A DNA stretch of 64,000 bases from Synergistaceae bacterium (GCA_017445405.1 JAFSUD010000074.1:20418-84417), one strand, 5' to 3'; shown: positions 1 to 12,416, counted from the first letter of the stretch. Made by a program: numbers and translations. Notes: generated by a model from the sequence alone, not told the origin.

Positions 1-18
1 TGCCGGGAGGGAAGAGCT

Positions 19-936
19 ATGACCTATGAGCAGATAGAGGCATTCATTGCCATAATGACCTACGGAACAATTACCAGCGCGTCAAATTTTCTGCACGTCT
101 CGCAGTCCACTGTATCATCACGAATCCAGATGCTTGAAGATGAATTAGGCACTCCCTTGCTCATACGCCATAAGGGGCAGCGAAATATTGAGCTTACATC
201 TTACGGCCAAGCATTCCTGCCTCTTGCGTCCCAATGGTCAAGCGTCTTCCGGGACAGCAGAAACCTCAAGACATTAGCCAACATTCACACGCTATCAATA
301 GCCAGCGTTGACGCAATCAATAATTACACCTTTGTTCCCCTGTTCACGCGGGTAATAGACTCACAGCCAAACATCAGGCTTCAGATACGCACGCACCATT
401 CTGACGAGATTCACGGCCTCATCTCAAACAGGACGGCAGATATTGGGTTCGTCTTCTCGCGCTCGCCATACCCTGACATAATTTCCCGCCCCGTCTACAG
501 AGAATTGATGTACCTCATCTGCAGAAAAGACTCCCCGTACTATGACGGCATATCTCCGGAAGAGCTAGCTCCCGAGCACGAGATCTACCTGCACTGGGGC
601 TTAGACTTCCAGCAGTGGCACAACAGGTTCTTTTCCCCAGACCGTTATCCTGTCGTCAGTGTCAACACAGGCTCAATGCTTCAGCACTACCTCGACGCTC
701 CAATGAGATGGGCAGTCGCTCCCTTGTCAGTCGTCAGGGCAATAGCTCACCGCACCAACCTCACATACCACACCTTGAGTGAACCTCCTGCGCCGAGAAT
801 CTGCTACATGCTCACGAACAGATACCCTAATTCCCGGAGGCTCGAAGCAATAAACACTTTCACGTCAGAGCTTGAGGAGTTCATAATCAGCAACCCTGAC
901 ATATGCGAATTTCAGTCATGGATGCTTGAACGGTGA
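19..936 (+). CDS. LysR-family transcriptional regulator
   Basis: A 305-residue DNA-binding regulator of the LysR type. The N-terminal winged helix-turn-helix (residues 1-60) carries the typical pattern ITSASNFLHVSQSTVSSRI followed by LEDELG. The rest is a periplasmic-binding-protein-like effector domain. The ATG at 19 is preceded by a purine-rich ribosome site (gggaggg). The BASS-type transporter gene starts 26 bases after its stop on the same strand, so the two are probably cotranscribed and the regulator may sense the transported compound; that link is inferred from position only. The effector is not predictable from sequence. Confidence 0.9.
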   Translation: MTYEQIEAFIAIMTYGTITSASNFLHVSQSTVSSRIQMLEDELGTPLLIRHKGQRNIELTSYGQAFLPLASQWSSVFRDSRNLKTLANIHTLSIASVDAINNYTFVPLFTRVIDSQPNIRLQIRTHHSDEIHGLISNRTADIGFVFSRSPYPDIISRPVYRELMYLICRKDSPYYDGISPEELAPEHEIYLHWGLDFQQWHNRFFSPDRYPVVSVNTGSMLQHYLDAPMRWAVAPLSVVRAIAHRTNLTYHTLSEPPAPRICYMLTNRYPNSRRLEAINTFTSELEEFIISNPDICEFQSWMLER

Positions 937-962
937 GATAATACATTGCAGAGGTGATAATC

Positions 963-1895
963 ATGAATATTTTTCGTAAAATCAGCGACGTTTTAGGGCA
1001 TTACATGGCAATAATTGTTGTCGCAGTTACTCTTCTTGCCCTGTTCTTTCCAGGTTCGTCATTATGGATTGAGGCAGCATGGATTAATCCGCTCCTCATG
1101 ATCGTAATGTTCGGCATGGGCTTAACTCTTGACTTCAATGACTTTGCGCTGGTCTTTACTCAGCCTCAGTATATCTTCTTGGGATGCCTCGCTCAGTTTA
1201 CTATAATGCCCGCTCTCGCTTACGGCCTGAGTATTGCGTTCGGCCTCGATAATGCATTGATGGCAGGAGTAATCCTTGTGGGGACATGTCCGGGCGGGAC
1301 TTCAAGCAACGTAATTACGTATCTTTCTCACGGCGATGTTGCCCTGTCTGTCGGCATGACAAGCGTAAATACTTTCCTTGCTCCGCTGATGACTCCGGCT
1401 ATTACTCATATGCTCCTCATGAAAACAGTAAATGTTGACATGGTCGCTATGTTCATCTCTATCGTTCAGGTCGTCATTGTCCCGATAATGCTCGGCTTCG
1501 TCATCAATAAGCTATTCGCTGAAGTTACGCGGACACTTGTTGATGTCCTACCTGCAGTGAGTGTTACCGCAATATGCCTGATAGTTGCGTGCGTGGTGTC
1601 CCATAATTCAGAACGTATTCTTGCGACAGGGGGGTTGGTGTTCATTGTTGTCTTCCTGCATAACATGCTCGGGTATCTTTGCGGATTCGTGCTCGGGAAG
1701 ATTCTCCGGCTGGACACGCCGAAGACTAAGGCTCTCTCGATTGAGGTAGGGATGCAGAACTCGGGACTCGCGACGAGTCTGGCTGGGAGTGCATTTCCTG
1801 ATCTGGCGATGGCGACGGTGCCGGGTGCAATATTCAGTGTGTGGCACAACATTTCAGGCGCATTACTGGCCAGTGTGTATAGACGCTGGAAATAG
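963..1895 (+). CDS. Bile acid:sodium symporter family (BASS) transporter
   Basis: A polytopic inner-membrane protein of about 310 residues with roughly nine to ten hydrophobic segments. The pattern GTCPGGTSSNVITYLSHGDV near residues 108-127 and the later VGMQNSGLA are hallmarks of the BASS/SBF family of sodium-coupled organic anion carriers. I chose ATG 963 rather than GTG 954, because that GTG lies inside the Shine-Dalgarno sequence gaggtgat. Members move bile acids, pantothenate, pyruvate or other organic acids, and the substrate here is unknown. The LysR gene just upstream may control it. Confidence 0.85.
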   Translation: MNIFRKISDVLGHYMAIIVVAVTLLALFFPGSSLWIEAAWINPLLMIVMFGMGLTLDFNDFALVFTQPQYIFLGCLAQFTIMPALAYGLSIAFGLDNALMAGVILVGTCPGGTSSNVITYLSHGDVALSVGMTSVNTFLAPLMTPAITHMLLMKTVNVDMVAMFISIVQVVIVPIMLGFVINKLFAEVTRTLVDVLPAVSVTAICLIVACVVSHNSERILATGGLVFIVVFLHNMLGYLCGFVLGKILRLDTPKTKALSIEVGMQNSGLATSLAGSAFPDLAMATVPGAIFSVWHNISGALLASVYRRWK

Positions 1896-1903
1896 TTATA
1901 AAC

Positions 1904-1932
1904 TTGTCAGGGAAAATTTTTGCGGGTATAAT
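1904..1932 (+). promoter_or_regulatory. Sigma-70 promoter of the rimP-nusA-infB operon
   Basis: TTGTCA at 1904-1909 and TATAAT at 1927-1932 are separated by exactly 17 bases. This is a near-consensus sigma-70 promoter, placed about 80 bases ahead of rimP and just after the transporter stop codon. Confidence 0.75.
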
Positions 1933-1959
1933 TCTCGCAATTTCATAATGCTAATTGTG

Positions 1960-1989
1960 GAAGGAGAGGGAACATTAACCCGCTCCTTC
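1960..1989 (+). promoter_or_regulatory. Leader hairpin upstream of rimP
   Basis: GAAGGAG (1960-1966) pairs with CTCCTTC (1983-1989), and an inner GGG/CCC (1968-1970 with 1979-1981) extends the stem. It falls in the transcribed leader between the promoter and rimP and is followed by a pyrimidine-rich stretch (ttctttct) rather than a true T-run. It could be an attenuator, or a fold that hides the purine-rich GGAAGGAG. The role is inferred. Confidence 0.4.
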
Positions 1990-2014
1990 TTTCTATATGT
2001 GAGAGCTGTTAATT

Positions 2015-2575
2015 ATGGACGATAATTTTTTGTTGCGCATTGAACATATTATTGCCGGCTTGGGTTATGAATGTGTCCACGTCGGCATAAAGAATGGCTG
2101 CGAAGCGCGCGGAACGCACTTCGGGAAAATCCGCCTCCAGATACTCATTGACACTTTGGGAGGCATCAACGTAGATGACTGTGAAGCCGTCTCAAAACGT
2201 GTGAATAAGTTTCTTGACGAGGCAGCGGATCAGCCCGGGCTGGATAAGGGACGCTATTACCTCGAGGTCAGCTCGCCGGGAGTCGAGAGGCCGCTCTATA
2301 AATTGGGAGACTACGAGCGGTTCTCAGGACGTGAGGCAAGACTCCGGCTCGGCAGTCCCATAGCAGGACGCAAAACGTTCACAGGTATTATCTTGGGCGT
2401 AAATGACGGCAGCGTCAGCATTGACTGTGAGGACGGAAAATACATGATCCCTTTCACGGACATTAAGGGAGCGAACTTAGTGTATAGGTTTGAGGACAGC
2501 AAGAACACTAAGCAGCGCAGAAAAAGCAAGAATAAGCAAAATTTGAAGATAAACAAGGTAACGAGGGAGGAATAA
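2015..2575 (+). CDS. rimP: Ribosome maturation factor RimP
   Basis: A 186-residue cytoplasmic protein needed for maturation of the 30S subunit. The N-terminal alpha/beta domain has GYECVHVGI and the motif DDCEAVSKRV. The conserved LEVSSPGVERPL segment is diagnostic, and a Sm-like C-terminal domain follows. The C-terminus has a Lys/Arg/Asn-rich tail (about residues 165-186) that looks like an RNA-binding extension. It is the first gene of the rimP-nusA-infB operon, and nusA begins 5 bases after its stop. This order is widely conserved in bacteria. Confidence 0.95.
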   Translation: MDDNFLLRIEHIIAGLGYECVHVGIKNGCEARGTHFGKIRLQILIDTLGGINVDDCEAVSKRVNKFLDEAADQPGLDKGRYYLEVSSPGVERPLYKLGDYERFSGREARLRLGSPIAGRKTFTGIILGVNDGSVSIDCEDGKYMIPFTDIKGANLVYRFEDSKNTKQRRKSKNKQNLKINKVTREE

Positions 2576-2580
2576 CTAAA

Positions 2581-3693
2581 ATGCGTTTGGGACACGATTT
2601 TATTGATGCACTGGACGCGCTCTCAGAAGCCAGAGGACTTGATGTAAAAGTGATAATCTCCACATTGGAGGCAGCATTATCATCAGCATACAGCAAGTAT
2701 CATCCCGGCGAACAGAGGACAGAAATACGCATAGACCACGACACCGGAGACATGATAGTAAATGAACTTCGCAAAGTAGTGGAGGAACTGAAGAATCCTG
2801 ACACAGAAATAACGCTTAAGGACGCAAAAGCTATCAGGCCAACAGCAGGTATAGGCGACACCATAAGAATAGAGCGCAATCCTGAAGACTTCGGAAGAAT
2901 AGCTGCACAGACAGCCCGTCAGGTAATAACTCAGCGGCTCAAAGATGAAGCCATGAGGTTAGAATACTCTGCGTTTACAGACAAAATAGGTGAAATGGCT
3001 TTAGGCTCAATCTACAAAGTTGACGGCGAACAGGTTATAGTTAAGCTCAATGACAAAGCCGACGCAGTTCTGCCTAAACGTGAACGCATACCGGGAGAGA
3101 AATATATTCCCGGAGCAACGATGAAGTTCTATGTGCTTGAAGTCAGGGAGCATTCACGCGGACCGGGAATCACTGTCTCACGTACTCACCCGGGACTTCT
3201 CAAAAAGTTAATGGAGATTGAGATTCCGGAGATTAATCAGGGCATAGTAGAAATCCGCAACATAGCCAGAGACGCAGGAGCAAGAGCAAAAGTCTCACTG
3301 GTCTCGCTTGACCCTAACGTTGATCCTGTAGGAGCATGTGTAGGCAACGGAGGCCTCCGCATTAAAGCAGTAAGCAATGCCCTCAGAGGCGAAAAGATAG
3401 ATATAGTTCTCTATAACCAAGACCCTATGATCTACCTTAAGAACGCTTTAGCTCCTGCACAGATAGCAAAGATTGAGCCTGTGCTGGACAATGAACACGC
3501 AGTAACAGTTTACGTGTACCCTGACCAGTTATCTCTGGCAATAGGGAAAGCAGGGCAGAACGTAAGGCTTGCTGCAAAGCTCACTGGCTGGAAGATAGAC
3601 ATCACGCCGATAGAGCCTGACAGGATGCCCACGTTAAAGGATATATTCGACGTACCGCTAAAGGTCAGCGACGTATTTCATGAAGAGAATTAA
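2581..3693 (+). CDS. nusA: Transcription termination/antitermination protein NusA
   Basis: A 370-residue RNA polymerase-associated factor. Order of domains: N-terminal RNAP-binding domain (about 1-125), S1 domain (about 135-200, with [13 protein letters not shown]), then two KH domains including [18 protein letters not shown] and [21 protein letters not shown]. It ends soon after the second KH domain, so the C-terminal acidic repeats of proteobacterial NusA are absent. That is usual outside Proteobacteria. It sits between rimP and infB as expected and is likely cotranscribed with them. Confidence 0.96.
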   Translation: MRLGHDFIDALDALSEARGLDVKVIISTLEAALSSAYSKYHPGEQRTEIRIDHDTGDMIVNELRKVVEELKNPDTEITLKDAKAIRPTAGIGDTIRIERNPEDFGRIAAQTARQVITQRLKDEAMRLEYSAFTDKIGEMALGSIYKVDGEQVIVKLNDKADAVLPKRERIPGEKYIPGATMKFYVLEVREHSRGPGITVSRTHPGLLKKLMEIEIPEINQGIVEIRNIARDAGARAKVSLVSLDPNVDPVGACVGNGGLRIKAVSNALRGEKIDIVLYNQDPMIYLKNALAPAQIAKIEPVLDNEHAVTVYVYPDQLSLAIGKAGQNVRLAAKLTGWKIDITPIEPDRMPTLKDIFDVPLKVSDVFHEEN

Positions 3694-3723
3694 CGACAAT
3701 ATTTAGAGAAGGAGTAGTGCCAT

Positions 3724-5739
3724 TTGAACAATAAGATAAGAATTTATGACTTGGCGAAGAAGCTCAAGAAGTCGAACAAGGAATTATTGACGGTGCTTCA
3801 GGAATTGGGAATAACGGTGAAGTCTCACTCAAGCTCAATTGATGAAGAGACCGCAAAGACTATAGAGACTCTGCTCTCGGAGTCTAACTCTCAGCAGAAG
3901 AAGCAGCCCGCCCCACGTCCTGAGAAACAGCAGAGGCCTAATCCCGCTCCGGACAGCAGGCCTCAGAGTCCCCAGCCTCAGCAGAAGCAGGACAGCTCAA
4001 GGCATGACAGCAAGCCGCCGAAGCAGGGTCAGCAGAATGCTAATCAGAGGCAGGATAATTCTAAACGCGATAACCGGCCGCAGAAACAGGGAAGTTCAGC
4101 ACGAGAAAACAGGCCTGATAATCAGCATGGCAGACCACAGCCTCAGAAACCTCATCAGCAGCAAAAGCCTTCACAGCCGCAGCAGCCTACTCCTCAGCCT
4201 AAGCCACAGCCTCAGAAACCGCAGCTAAGACTCGTCGAGCGTCCGCCCATCATTACAGTAATGGGTCATGTAGATCACGGCAAAACTACCCTGCTCGACC
4301 ACATCAGGCACTCATCAGTCGCAGCACATGAAGCAGGAGGCATCACTCAGCACATCGGCGCGTATGTCGTCATGCAGAACGGCAAGCCTATAGTCTTTCT
4401 TGACACTCCCGGGCACGAGGCCTTCACAGCAATGCGTGCTCGAGGGGCAGACGTTACGGACATAGTTATTCTTGTGATAGGTGCAGACGACGGAGTCATG
4501 CCTCAGACAGAAGAAGCGATAGCGCACATCAAAGCCGCCGGAGTTCCTGTAGTGGTGGCGATCAACAAGATAGACAAGCAGGGAGCTAACCCCGACAGAG
4601 TACGCCAGCAGCTCGCGAATTTAGGGATATTTGTAGAAGGCTGGGGCGGTGATGTCGGTGCAGTAGAGATCTCGGCCAAGAAGGGACTCGGAGTCGACGA
4701 CCTCCTCGAGAGAGTACTGCTCGAAGCAGAGATGCAGGAACTCAAGGGAAGCCCTGATGCAGAACCTCAAGGCGTAGTGATTGAGGCCCGGCTCGACAAA
4801 GGCAAAGGCCCGGTAGCTACGGTAATTGTGAAGGACGGGACTCTAAAGTCAGGAGATATTGTGCTGTTCGGCTCGACGTGGGGAAGAATCCGTGCACTCT
4901 TTGACTGGGCAGGAAAGGGACTCAAACATGCAGGCCCGAGCACTCCGGTAGAAATACTCGGACTCGACGGCGTGCCCAATCCCGGCGAGAAGTTCCAGGT
5001 TGTGAAGACGGAGCGCGATGCAAGAGACGCAATAGCCCTGGCAAAAGCAGCAGAACGCGAATCGGCCGGCGAAGTTAAGCGTGCATCACTTGAGGATTTA
5101 TACAGCAACCTTCAGGAAGGACAGCTCCCGCACCTGAATCTTGTCGTGAAGTGCGACGTTCAGGGGTCGCTCGAAGCGTTGTGTGCTGTGCTCGAGAAAC
5201 TCGCCACTAACGAGGTCGGAGTGTCCATAGTTCACCGCGGGGTCGGGAGAATTGCAGAAAGCGACGTAATGCTCGCCTCGACCTCCAACTCAGTAATCAT
5301 AGGCTTCAACGTAAGGCCCGACGGCAACGCAAAACGCATTGCTGACCTCAACGGCGTAGAGATTCGCATCTACAACGTAATCTATGACGTGATAGACGAT
5401 GTGAAAATGGCTATGGCCGGACTGCTGAAACCTGTACTGCGTGAGGACACATTAGGCGAGGTCGAGATACGACAGATTTTCAGAGTGCCGAAGGTCGGGA
5501 AGATTGCAGGCTGTCATGTTACGCGCGGACTTGTGAGACGTACTGCGAAAGTCAGGTTAATCCGCGACGGCATAGTGATTTGGGACGGCAAGATTGCTTC
5601 ACTGCGTCATGTCAAGGATGAAGTGAAAGAACTCCGTGAAGGAATGGACTGCGGAATATCGCTCGAAGGGTATCAGGATTTTGACGAGGGAGATGTTCTG
5701 GAGGTCTATGAAGTGATAGAGGAGAAGAGAAGCCTGTAA
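3724..5739 (+). CDS. infB: Translation initiation factor IF-2
   Basis: A 671-residue GTPase that places initiator tRNA on the ribosome. The N-terminal IF2_N domain (about 4-50) is followed by a Pro/Gln/Lys-rich disordered linker (about 55-165) and then the G domain. Its G1 motif GHVDHGKTT begins at residue 181, with DTPGHEAF and NKID further on. Domains II-IV follow. The start is TTG at 3724, which follows agaaggagtag. The stop TAA shares one base with the ATG of the next gene, so translation is probably coupled. Confidence 0.96.
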   Translation: MNNKIRIYDLAKKLKKSNKELLTVLQELGITVKSHSSSIDEETAKTIETLLSESNSQQKKQPAPRPEKQQRPNPAPDSRPQSPQPQQKQDSSRHDSKPPKQGQQNANQRQDNSKRDNRPQKQGSSARENRPDNQHGRPQPQKPHQQQKPSQPQQPTPQPKPQPQKPQLRLVERPPIITVMGHVDHGKTTLLDHIRHSSVAAHEAGGITQHIGAYVVMQNGKPIVFLDTPGHEAFTAMRARGADVTDIVILVIGADDGVMPQTEEAIAHIKAAGVPVVVAINKIDKQGANPDRVRQQLANLGIFVEGWGGDVGAVEISAKKGLGVDDLLERVLLEAEMQELKGSPDAEPQGVVIEARLDKGKGPVATVIVKDGTLKSGDIVLFGSTWGRIRALFDWAGKGLKHAGPSTPVEILGLDGVPNPGEKFQVVKTERDARDAIALAKAAERESAGEVKRASLEDLYSNLQEGQLPHLNLVVKCDVQGSLEALCAVLEKLATNEVGVSIVHRGVGRIAESDVMLASTSNSVIIGFNVRPDGNAKRIADLNGVEIRIYNVIYDVIDDVKMAMAGLLKPVLREDTLGEVEIRQIFRVPKVGKIAGCHVTRGLVRRTAKVRLIRDGIVIWDGKIASLRHVKDEVKELREGMDCGISLEGYQDFDEGDVLEVYEVIEEKRSL

Positions 5740-6068
5740 TGCTGATAGACTTTAACGCACAGGAAGAGAGAGTTTTTGAGGGCATGAACGGCGGGAAGGG
5801 TCAAGTCTCCGCAAAGATGTTCATGAACTCATCAGGGAAAGTGATAGTGAGCAGGCTGAAGGCTGGTGCATCAATCGGGCTTCACACTCAGACGACAGGC
5901 AATGACATAAATTTTGTGGTCTCAGGAACAGGCAGAGCGTTATGCGACGGCAAAGAGGAGATATTGACTTCCGGAGTGTGCCATTACTGCCCGAAAGGTT
6001 CAAGCCACATGATTGAGAACACAGGCAGTGAAGACCTTGTGCTGTATACGGTGGTGCAGGAATCATGA
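5739..6068 (+). CDS. Small cupin-domain protein
   Basis: A 109-residue single-domain cupin. The region GASIGLHTQTTGNDINFVVSGTG (about residues 45-67) followed by YCPKGSSHMIEN (about 86-97) matches the two cupin metal-site motifs, with His and Glu/Asn-type ligands. Function is unknown. It overlaps infB by one base at its start and rbfA by four bases (ATGA) at its end, so it is embedded in the translation operon. Other phyla often have ribosomal-protein-like genes in this slot. A sugar- or metal-binding role is possible but not shown. Confidence 0.8.
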   Translation: MLIDFNAQEERVFEGMNGGKGQVSAKMFMNSSGKVIVSRLKAGASIGLHTQTTGNDINFVVSGTGRALCDGKEEILTSGVCHYCPKGSSHMIENTGSEDLVLYTVVQES

Positions 6069-6454
6069 GTACGAACTTGAGGATGTCGCGCATCAACAAA
6101 CAGCTTCAGAGAGAGTTAGCCCTAATCTTTGAGTCTCGGGTGAAGAAGTCCAGCGTGAAGGGAATAATTATCACCGGCGTTGAATGCACAAAGGACTTGA
6201 TGAAGGCGCGTGTGTACTTTACTGCTATAGAGCCGCACAAGAGGCCGGGAATGCTGAAGGACTTACGCGAGATTGCCCCTGCGGTGAGGAGTATGCTCGG
6301 GCAGACGATAAGGCTTCGGAGAGTCCCCGAGCTTGAGTTCGTGATAGACACGAGCGAGGACTACGGAGCGAAGATAGATGCGATCCTTGACGGCTTGGGC
6401 TTCAGCAGCAATTACAGGACAGGTTCAGGGGGTGAAGAAGACTATGACGAGTGA
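6065..6454 (+). CDS. rbfA: Ribosome-binding factor A
   Basis: A 129-residue KH-like 30S assembly factor. Typical features are RMSRINKQLQRELALIF at the start, the central IIITGVECTKDLMKARVYFT, and LRRVPELEFVIDTSEDYGAKI near the end. The C-terminus adds a short acidic tail (GGEEDYDE). The start overlaps the cupin stop by four bases, and its own 3' end overlaps the probable start of nrnA (ATG 6444). This makes a chain of translationally coupled genes. Confidence 0.95.
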   Translation: MSTNLRMSRINKQLQRELALIFESRVKKSSVKGIIITGVECTKDLMKARVYFTAIEPHKRPGMLKDLREIAPAVRSMLGQTIRLRRVPELEFVIDTSEDYGAKIDAILDGLGFSSNYRTGSGGEEDYDE

Positions 6455-7565
6455 TAACAGCACTTTGAAGGAAGATGCACGTGAAGGGTTGTCCGCTTGT
6501 CAGGCCAGCACGCCTAACCTCCCTCCACTACCGCCGCTTGCGCGGAACGCCCGCCCCCTTTCGTCGCAAGCAGATGATGACCTCCTCGCAGCATCTCGGA
6601 CTCTCCGGGCAAACCACGAGTGGCATATCTTCACGCACAAGAAAGCTGACGGAGACGCTCTCGGCTCGGCAAATGCACTCTTCCAGATGGGGATTAACTC
6701 CGGCCGTTCCGTGAAGTGGTTCAGCCCCGACAAGAAATTACCTGAAGGCTACAGCTACCTTCCTCACTTCAGCGAACACACCAGCGCAGAGACCTGCAGC
6801 TTCAGTGATGATAATGTGCTGTACGTATTCCTTGACTGCGCCAACGAGACAAGAAGCGTTGGAGGTTTCCGTGAAGGCATCAACTCCCTCAACATCGACC
6901 ACCACGAGGACAATTCACATTACGCGCTCATGAACTGCGTAGACGGCAAAGCATCATCAACATGCGAGCTTCTCTTCAGGCTCTTCACTCTCGGAGGCTG
7001 GACAATCACTAAGACTATTGCCGAGTGCCTATACACCGGACTCTTCACGGATTCGGGGAGCTTCTCCTTCTCCAACACCTCGCCCCTGACTCACTCCGTA
7101 GCCGGAGAACTCATCAAGCTCGGCGCAGACCCCGGACACATGACTGACCTCATCACTCAGAACAAGACTGTGAACGGCCTTCACCTCTGGGCACTCGCAA
7201 TGTCGCGCGTAAGGACTTTCGGGGATAACGGCATGTTTGCAGCGACGTACATAACGCTGAAGGATTTTGCGGACACCGGAGCTGACAACACAGAGACTGA
7301 AGGACTCCCCGCGTTCCTTATGTCATTGATGGGCGTGAAGTTTGCAGTAACTCTCACGGAGTACCCGGAAGGCAGAGTCCGGGCGAGTTTCCGCTCACGT
7401 GAAGGCAGCCCGTTCGGAGCAGGAGAGATAGCTAGGTTATGCGGAGGAGGAGGCCATGAGCGTGCATCAGGCGCGAACCTTGACGGCACACTCACAGAAT
7501 GCATAGCCCGCATTGAGAACCTGCTGCTCACTAAGTATCATGAATGCTCTCGTGCTCATCAATAA
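6444..7565 (+). CDS. nrnA: Bifunctional oligoribonuclease/PAP phosphatase (DHH family)
   Basis: A cytoplasmic DHH/DHHA1 phosphoesterase that degrades nano-RNA and, in homologues, dephosphorylates 3'-phosphoadenosine 5'-phosphate. Visible motifs are KKADGDALGSA, FLDCANETRS and NIDHHEDNS for the DHH domain, and CGGGGHERASGA for DHHA1. The frame is open further upstream, but ATG 6444 follows gggggtgaagaag and overlaps the rbfA end, as elsewhere in this operon. The first 45 or so residues form an extra tail with a Pro/Leu-rich segment (NLPPLPPLARNARPL) that looks inserted. Confidence 0.9.
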   Translation: MTSDNSTLKEDAREGLSACQASTPNLPPLPPLARNARPLSSQADDDLLAASRTLRANHEWHIFTHKKADGDALGSANALFQMGINSGRSVKWFSPDKKLPEGYSYLPHFSEHTSAETCSFSDDNVLYVFLDCANETRSVGGFREGINSLNIDHHEDNSHYALMNCVDGKASSTCELLFRLFTLGGWTITKTIAECLYTGLFTDSGSFSFSNTSPLTHSVAGELIKLGADPGHMTDLITQNKTVNGLHLWALAMSRVRTFGDNGMFAATYITLKDFADTGADNTETEGLPAFLMSLMGVKFAVTLTEYPEGRVRASFRSREGSPFGAGEIARLCGGGGHERASGANLDGTLTECIARIENLLLTKYHECSRAHQ

Positions 7566-8418
7566 GCCCGTCGGCCTCAGAAGCACTAACTGCGTCGCCA
7601 TAGTCCGCAAGGCTCTCGGAGGCCTCAAGGTCGGACATGCCGGGACTCTCGACTCCACTGCGTCAGGGCTGTTAATACTCTTGGCCGGACAGGCTACACG
7701 TCTCTGCGAATACGTTATGTCCTTGCCGAAGGTGTACAGAGTCGTGATTCAGTTCGGTGCTGAGACGGACACAGCAGACTACTCCGGAGAGATCGTGAGC
7801 GCGGAGGGCTGGGAGAGTCTGGACGCCGGGCTGCTCATGGATTCGCTGTACGGTTTCGCGGGCTGGAGGCTGCAGAGTCCTCCTCCTGTGAGTGCCGTGA
7901 AGATCGACGGAGTCCCGGCCTACAAGCTCGCACGTTCAGGCCAAGATCCCGAGATGAAGGCCCGCCCGGTGTTCTTCAGGCGCATTGACGTAATCACTCC
8001 CTACGACGCACAGACAGGGACTCTCGAGCTTGAGGTGCACTGCGGAAGAGGGACGTACATTCGGAGTCTCGCGCGGGACTTGGGGAAGATTACAGGGTGC
8101 GGTGCTCACGTGAAGAGTCTCTGCAGGACAGCGGTCGGGAGGTTCACGCTTGACGATGCAGAATCTCCGGACGCAGAGGACTTTTCCCCCGTCTCCCTCT
8201 CTGAACTTGCCAAGAACTACACGCGCATTCATGTCGGCAGCAGGGACGCTAAGAGCTTCACTAACGGCATGAGTATATTGCTCCGTCAGGCCTTGAGCGT
8301 TCACAGGGGCATTGCGTTAATCAATAATGCATTGTGCGTTTACGGCGAAGAGTTTATAGGCTTCGGAAAATACGCGGGCTATGATTACGTTCAGCCTGTA
8401 GTAATAGTTCCCAAATAA
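7540..8418 (+). CDS. truB: tRNA pseudouridine(55) synthase TruB
   Basis: A 292-residue enzyme that makes pseudouridine 55 in the T-loop of tRNAs. The catalytic motif HAGTLDSTASGLLILL lies near residue 35, with the nucleophile Asp in GTLDS. Later motifs YRVVIQFGAETDTADYSG and GTYIRSLARDLG confirm the family. I chose ATG 7540 (MNALVLINKPVG) over the upstream in-frame ATG at 7513, because it gives the standard TruB N-terminus. The gene overlaps the 3' end of nrnA by 26 bases. Confidence 0.95.
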   Translation: MNALVLINKPVGLRSTNCVAIVRKALGGLKVGHAGTLDSTASGLLILLAGQATRLCEYVMSLPKVYRVVIQFGAETDTADYSGEIVSAEGWESLDAGLLMDSLYGFAGWRLQSPPPVSAVKIDGVPAYKLARSGQDPEMKARPVFFRRIDVITPYDAQTGTLELEVHCGRGTYIRSLARDLGKITGCGAHVKSLCRTAVGRFTLDDAESPDAEDFSPVSLSELAKNYTRIHVGSRDAKSFTNGMSILLRQALSVHRGIALINNALCVYGEEFIGFGKYAGYDYVQPVVIVPK

Positions 8419-8423
8419 TTATC

Positions 8424-9374
8424 ATGTTAATCACTATCGGCGCATTTGACGGCTTTCACAAAGGACATGCAGAACTCTTCAGGCTGTGCAGGGATAACGC
8501 CTCTTCTCCTGATGACTGGGGCGTTGTGTCATTCTGGCCTCATCCTGCGGAATACATGCACAAGATACCTCACGCCCTCTTCACTCTCAGGGAACGGGAA
8601 TTAATCCGCAGAGTACTCGGCATCCCTAACATGTACATTCTTGAGTTCAGCGAGGCACTGAAGACATTAACGCCTCAGCAGTTCTGGAGGCTTGTACGTG
8701 AGAGGTTTAATGCAGACGGCTTAGTTATGGGCAGGGACTTTCACTTCGGGCTTAACAGGGCAGGAAACGCAGAATATCTTTCACGACTTGCACGCCATGA
8801 CGGCCTGAGCAGGGTAATTGTTGCTGACCTTCTGGACAAGCCGGTTTACTCAAGCTCTCATGTCAGAAAGATGATAGCTTCAGGCAATGCTGAAGGAGCA
8901 TGTGAGGCACTGGGTTATCCGTGCTTCATGACTGGCAGGATACTTCACGGCTTCATGCGCGGAAGGACCATGCATTTCCCGACGGCTAACGTTGACATTC
9001 ATGGCAGAATCATTCCTGCTGACGGCGTGTATTCTTCTGCTGTGAGGGTGAACGGTGAGTGGCATTGCGGAGCTGTCTCTGTGGGGAGCAACCCGACATT
9101 TCACGACGTTCAAGAAGCGAGGCTCGAGGTGTACATTCTGGACTTCGAGGGTGATATTTACGGTGAGGAACTGCCGGTGTTCTTTCTCGGCCGTGTCCGG
9201 GACATGAGGACGTTTCCGGACAAAGAGGCATTGATGACGCAGATAGCCCATGACACAGAGACGTGCAGGAAGATTTACGGCGGGGCAATGGCAATACACC
9301 ATGACTTTATGGAGAGAGCAGGGTATATTTATGACACGCATATATTGACACCTGAAATAATAAGGCTGGTATAA
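8424..9374 (+). CDS. ribF: Bifunctional riboflavin kinase/FAD synthetase
   Basis: A 316-residue enzyme that turns riboflavin into FMN and then FAD. The N-terminal nucleotidyltransferase domain opens with GAFDGFHKGH (the HxGH signature) and has VMGRDFHFG. The C-terminal kinase domain has GRILHGFMRGRTMHFPTANV, with the conserved PTAN. It starts 5 bases after truB, a pairing common in bacteria. The C-terminus is a little longer than usual (about 20 extra residues). Confidence 0.94.
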   Translation: MLITIGAFDGFHKGHAELFRLCRDNASSPDDWGVVSFWPHPAEYMHKIPHALFTLRERELIRRVLGIPNMYILEFSEALKTLTPQQFWRLVRERFNADGLVMGRDFHFGLNRAGNAEYLSRLARHDGLSRVIVADLLDKPVYSSSHVRKMIASGNAEGACEALGYPCFMTGRILHGFMRGRTMHFPTANVDIHGRIIPADGVYSSAVRVNGEWHCGAVSVGSNPTFHDVQEARLEVYILDFEGDIYGEELPVFFLGRVRDMRTFPDKEALMTQIAHDTETCRKIYGGAMAIHHDFMERAGYIYDTHILTPEIIRLV

Positions 9375-9376
9375 AT

Positions 9377-9460
9377 CATGTATATAGCACACATTGCAAT
9401 ATCAATTTACAGGACTGCGCAGATTGCAGTGATTGCCCGTTCATCTGACGCAGCAGTTTG
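9377..9460 (+). pseudogene. Vestigial copy of the tatD 5' end
   Basis: Reading from ATG 9377 gives a 27-codon frame (MYIAHIAISIYRTAQIAVIA, ending in SDAAV and TGA). It mirrors the start of the real tatD gene, whose ATG lies 95 bases downstream (MYIDTHCHIN through AVIARARDAGV). The stretch gcagtgattgcccgt is identical in both. It looks like an eroded tandem duplication, with small deletions, left between ribF and tatD. It is probably non-functional, but could be translated and couple to tatD. Confidence 0.6.
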
Positions 9461-9471
9461 AGGCTGAGATT

Positions 9472-12354
<2,883 letters not shown>

Positions 12355-12372
12355 TCAGCAAAGCACGTTATG

Positions 12373-12378
12373 TATAAT
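12373..12378 (+). promoter_or_regulatory. Probable -10 box for the zinc-ribbon/SH3 gene
   Basis: A perfect TATAAT lies 39 bases ahead of the ATG at 12417, in the short gap after ywlC. No good -35 hexamer was found at the right distance. The Shine-Dalgarno agaaggag follows at about 12395. Confidence 0.35.
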
Positions 12379-12416
12379 AGAGGAATTAAATTTCAGAAGG
12401 AGTGAATGAAGTATAG

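Noticed and set aside
1789..2025. Short frame between the BASS transporter and rimP
   Set aside because: It runs across the transporter end and over the rimP promoter, and lacks a ribosome site.
7936..8304. Minus-strand frame of 122 codons inside truB
   Set aside because: TruB motifs are complete on the plus strand; no ribosome site or known pattern on the minus strand.
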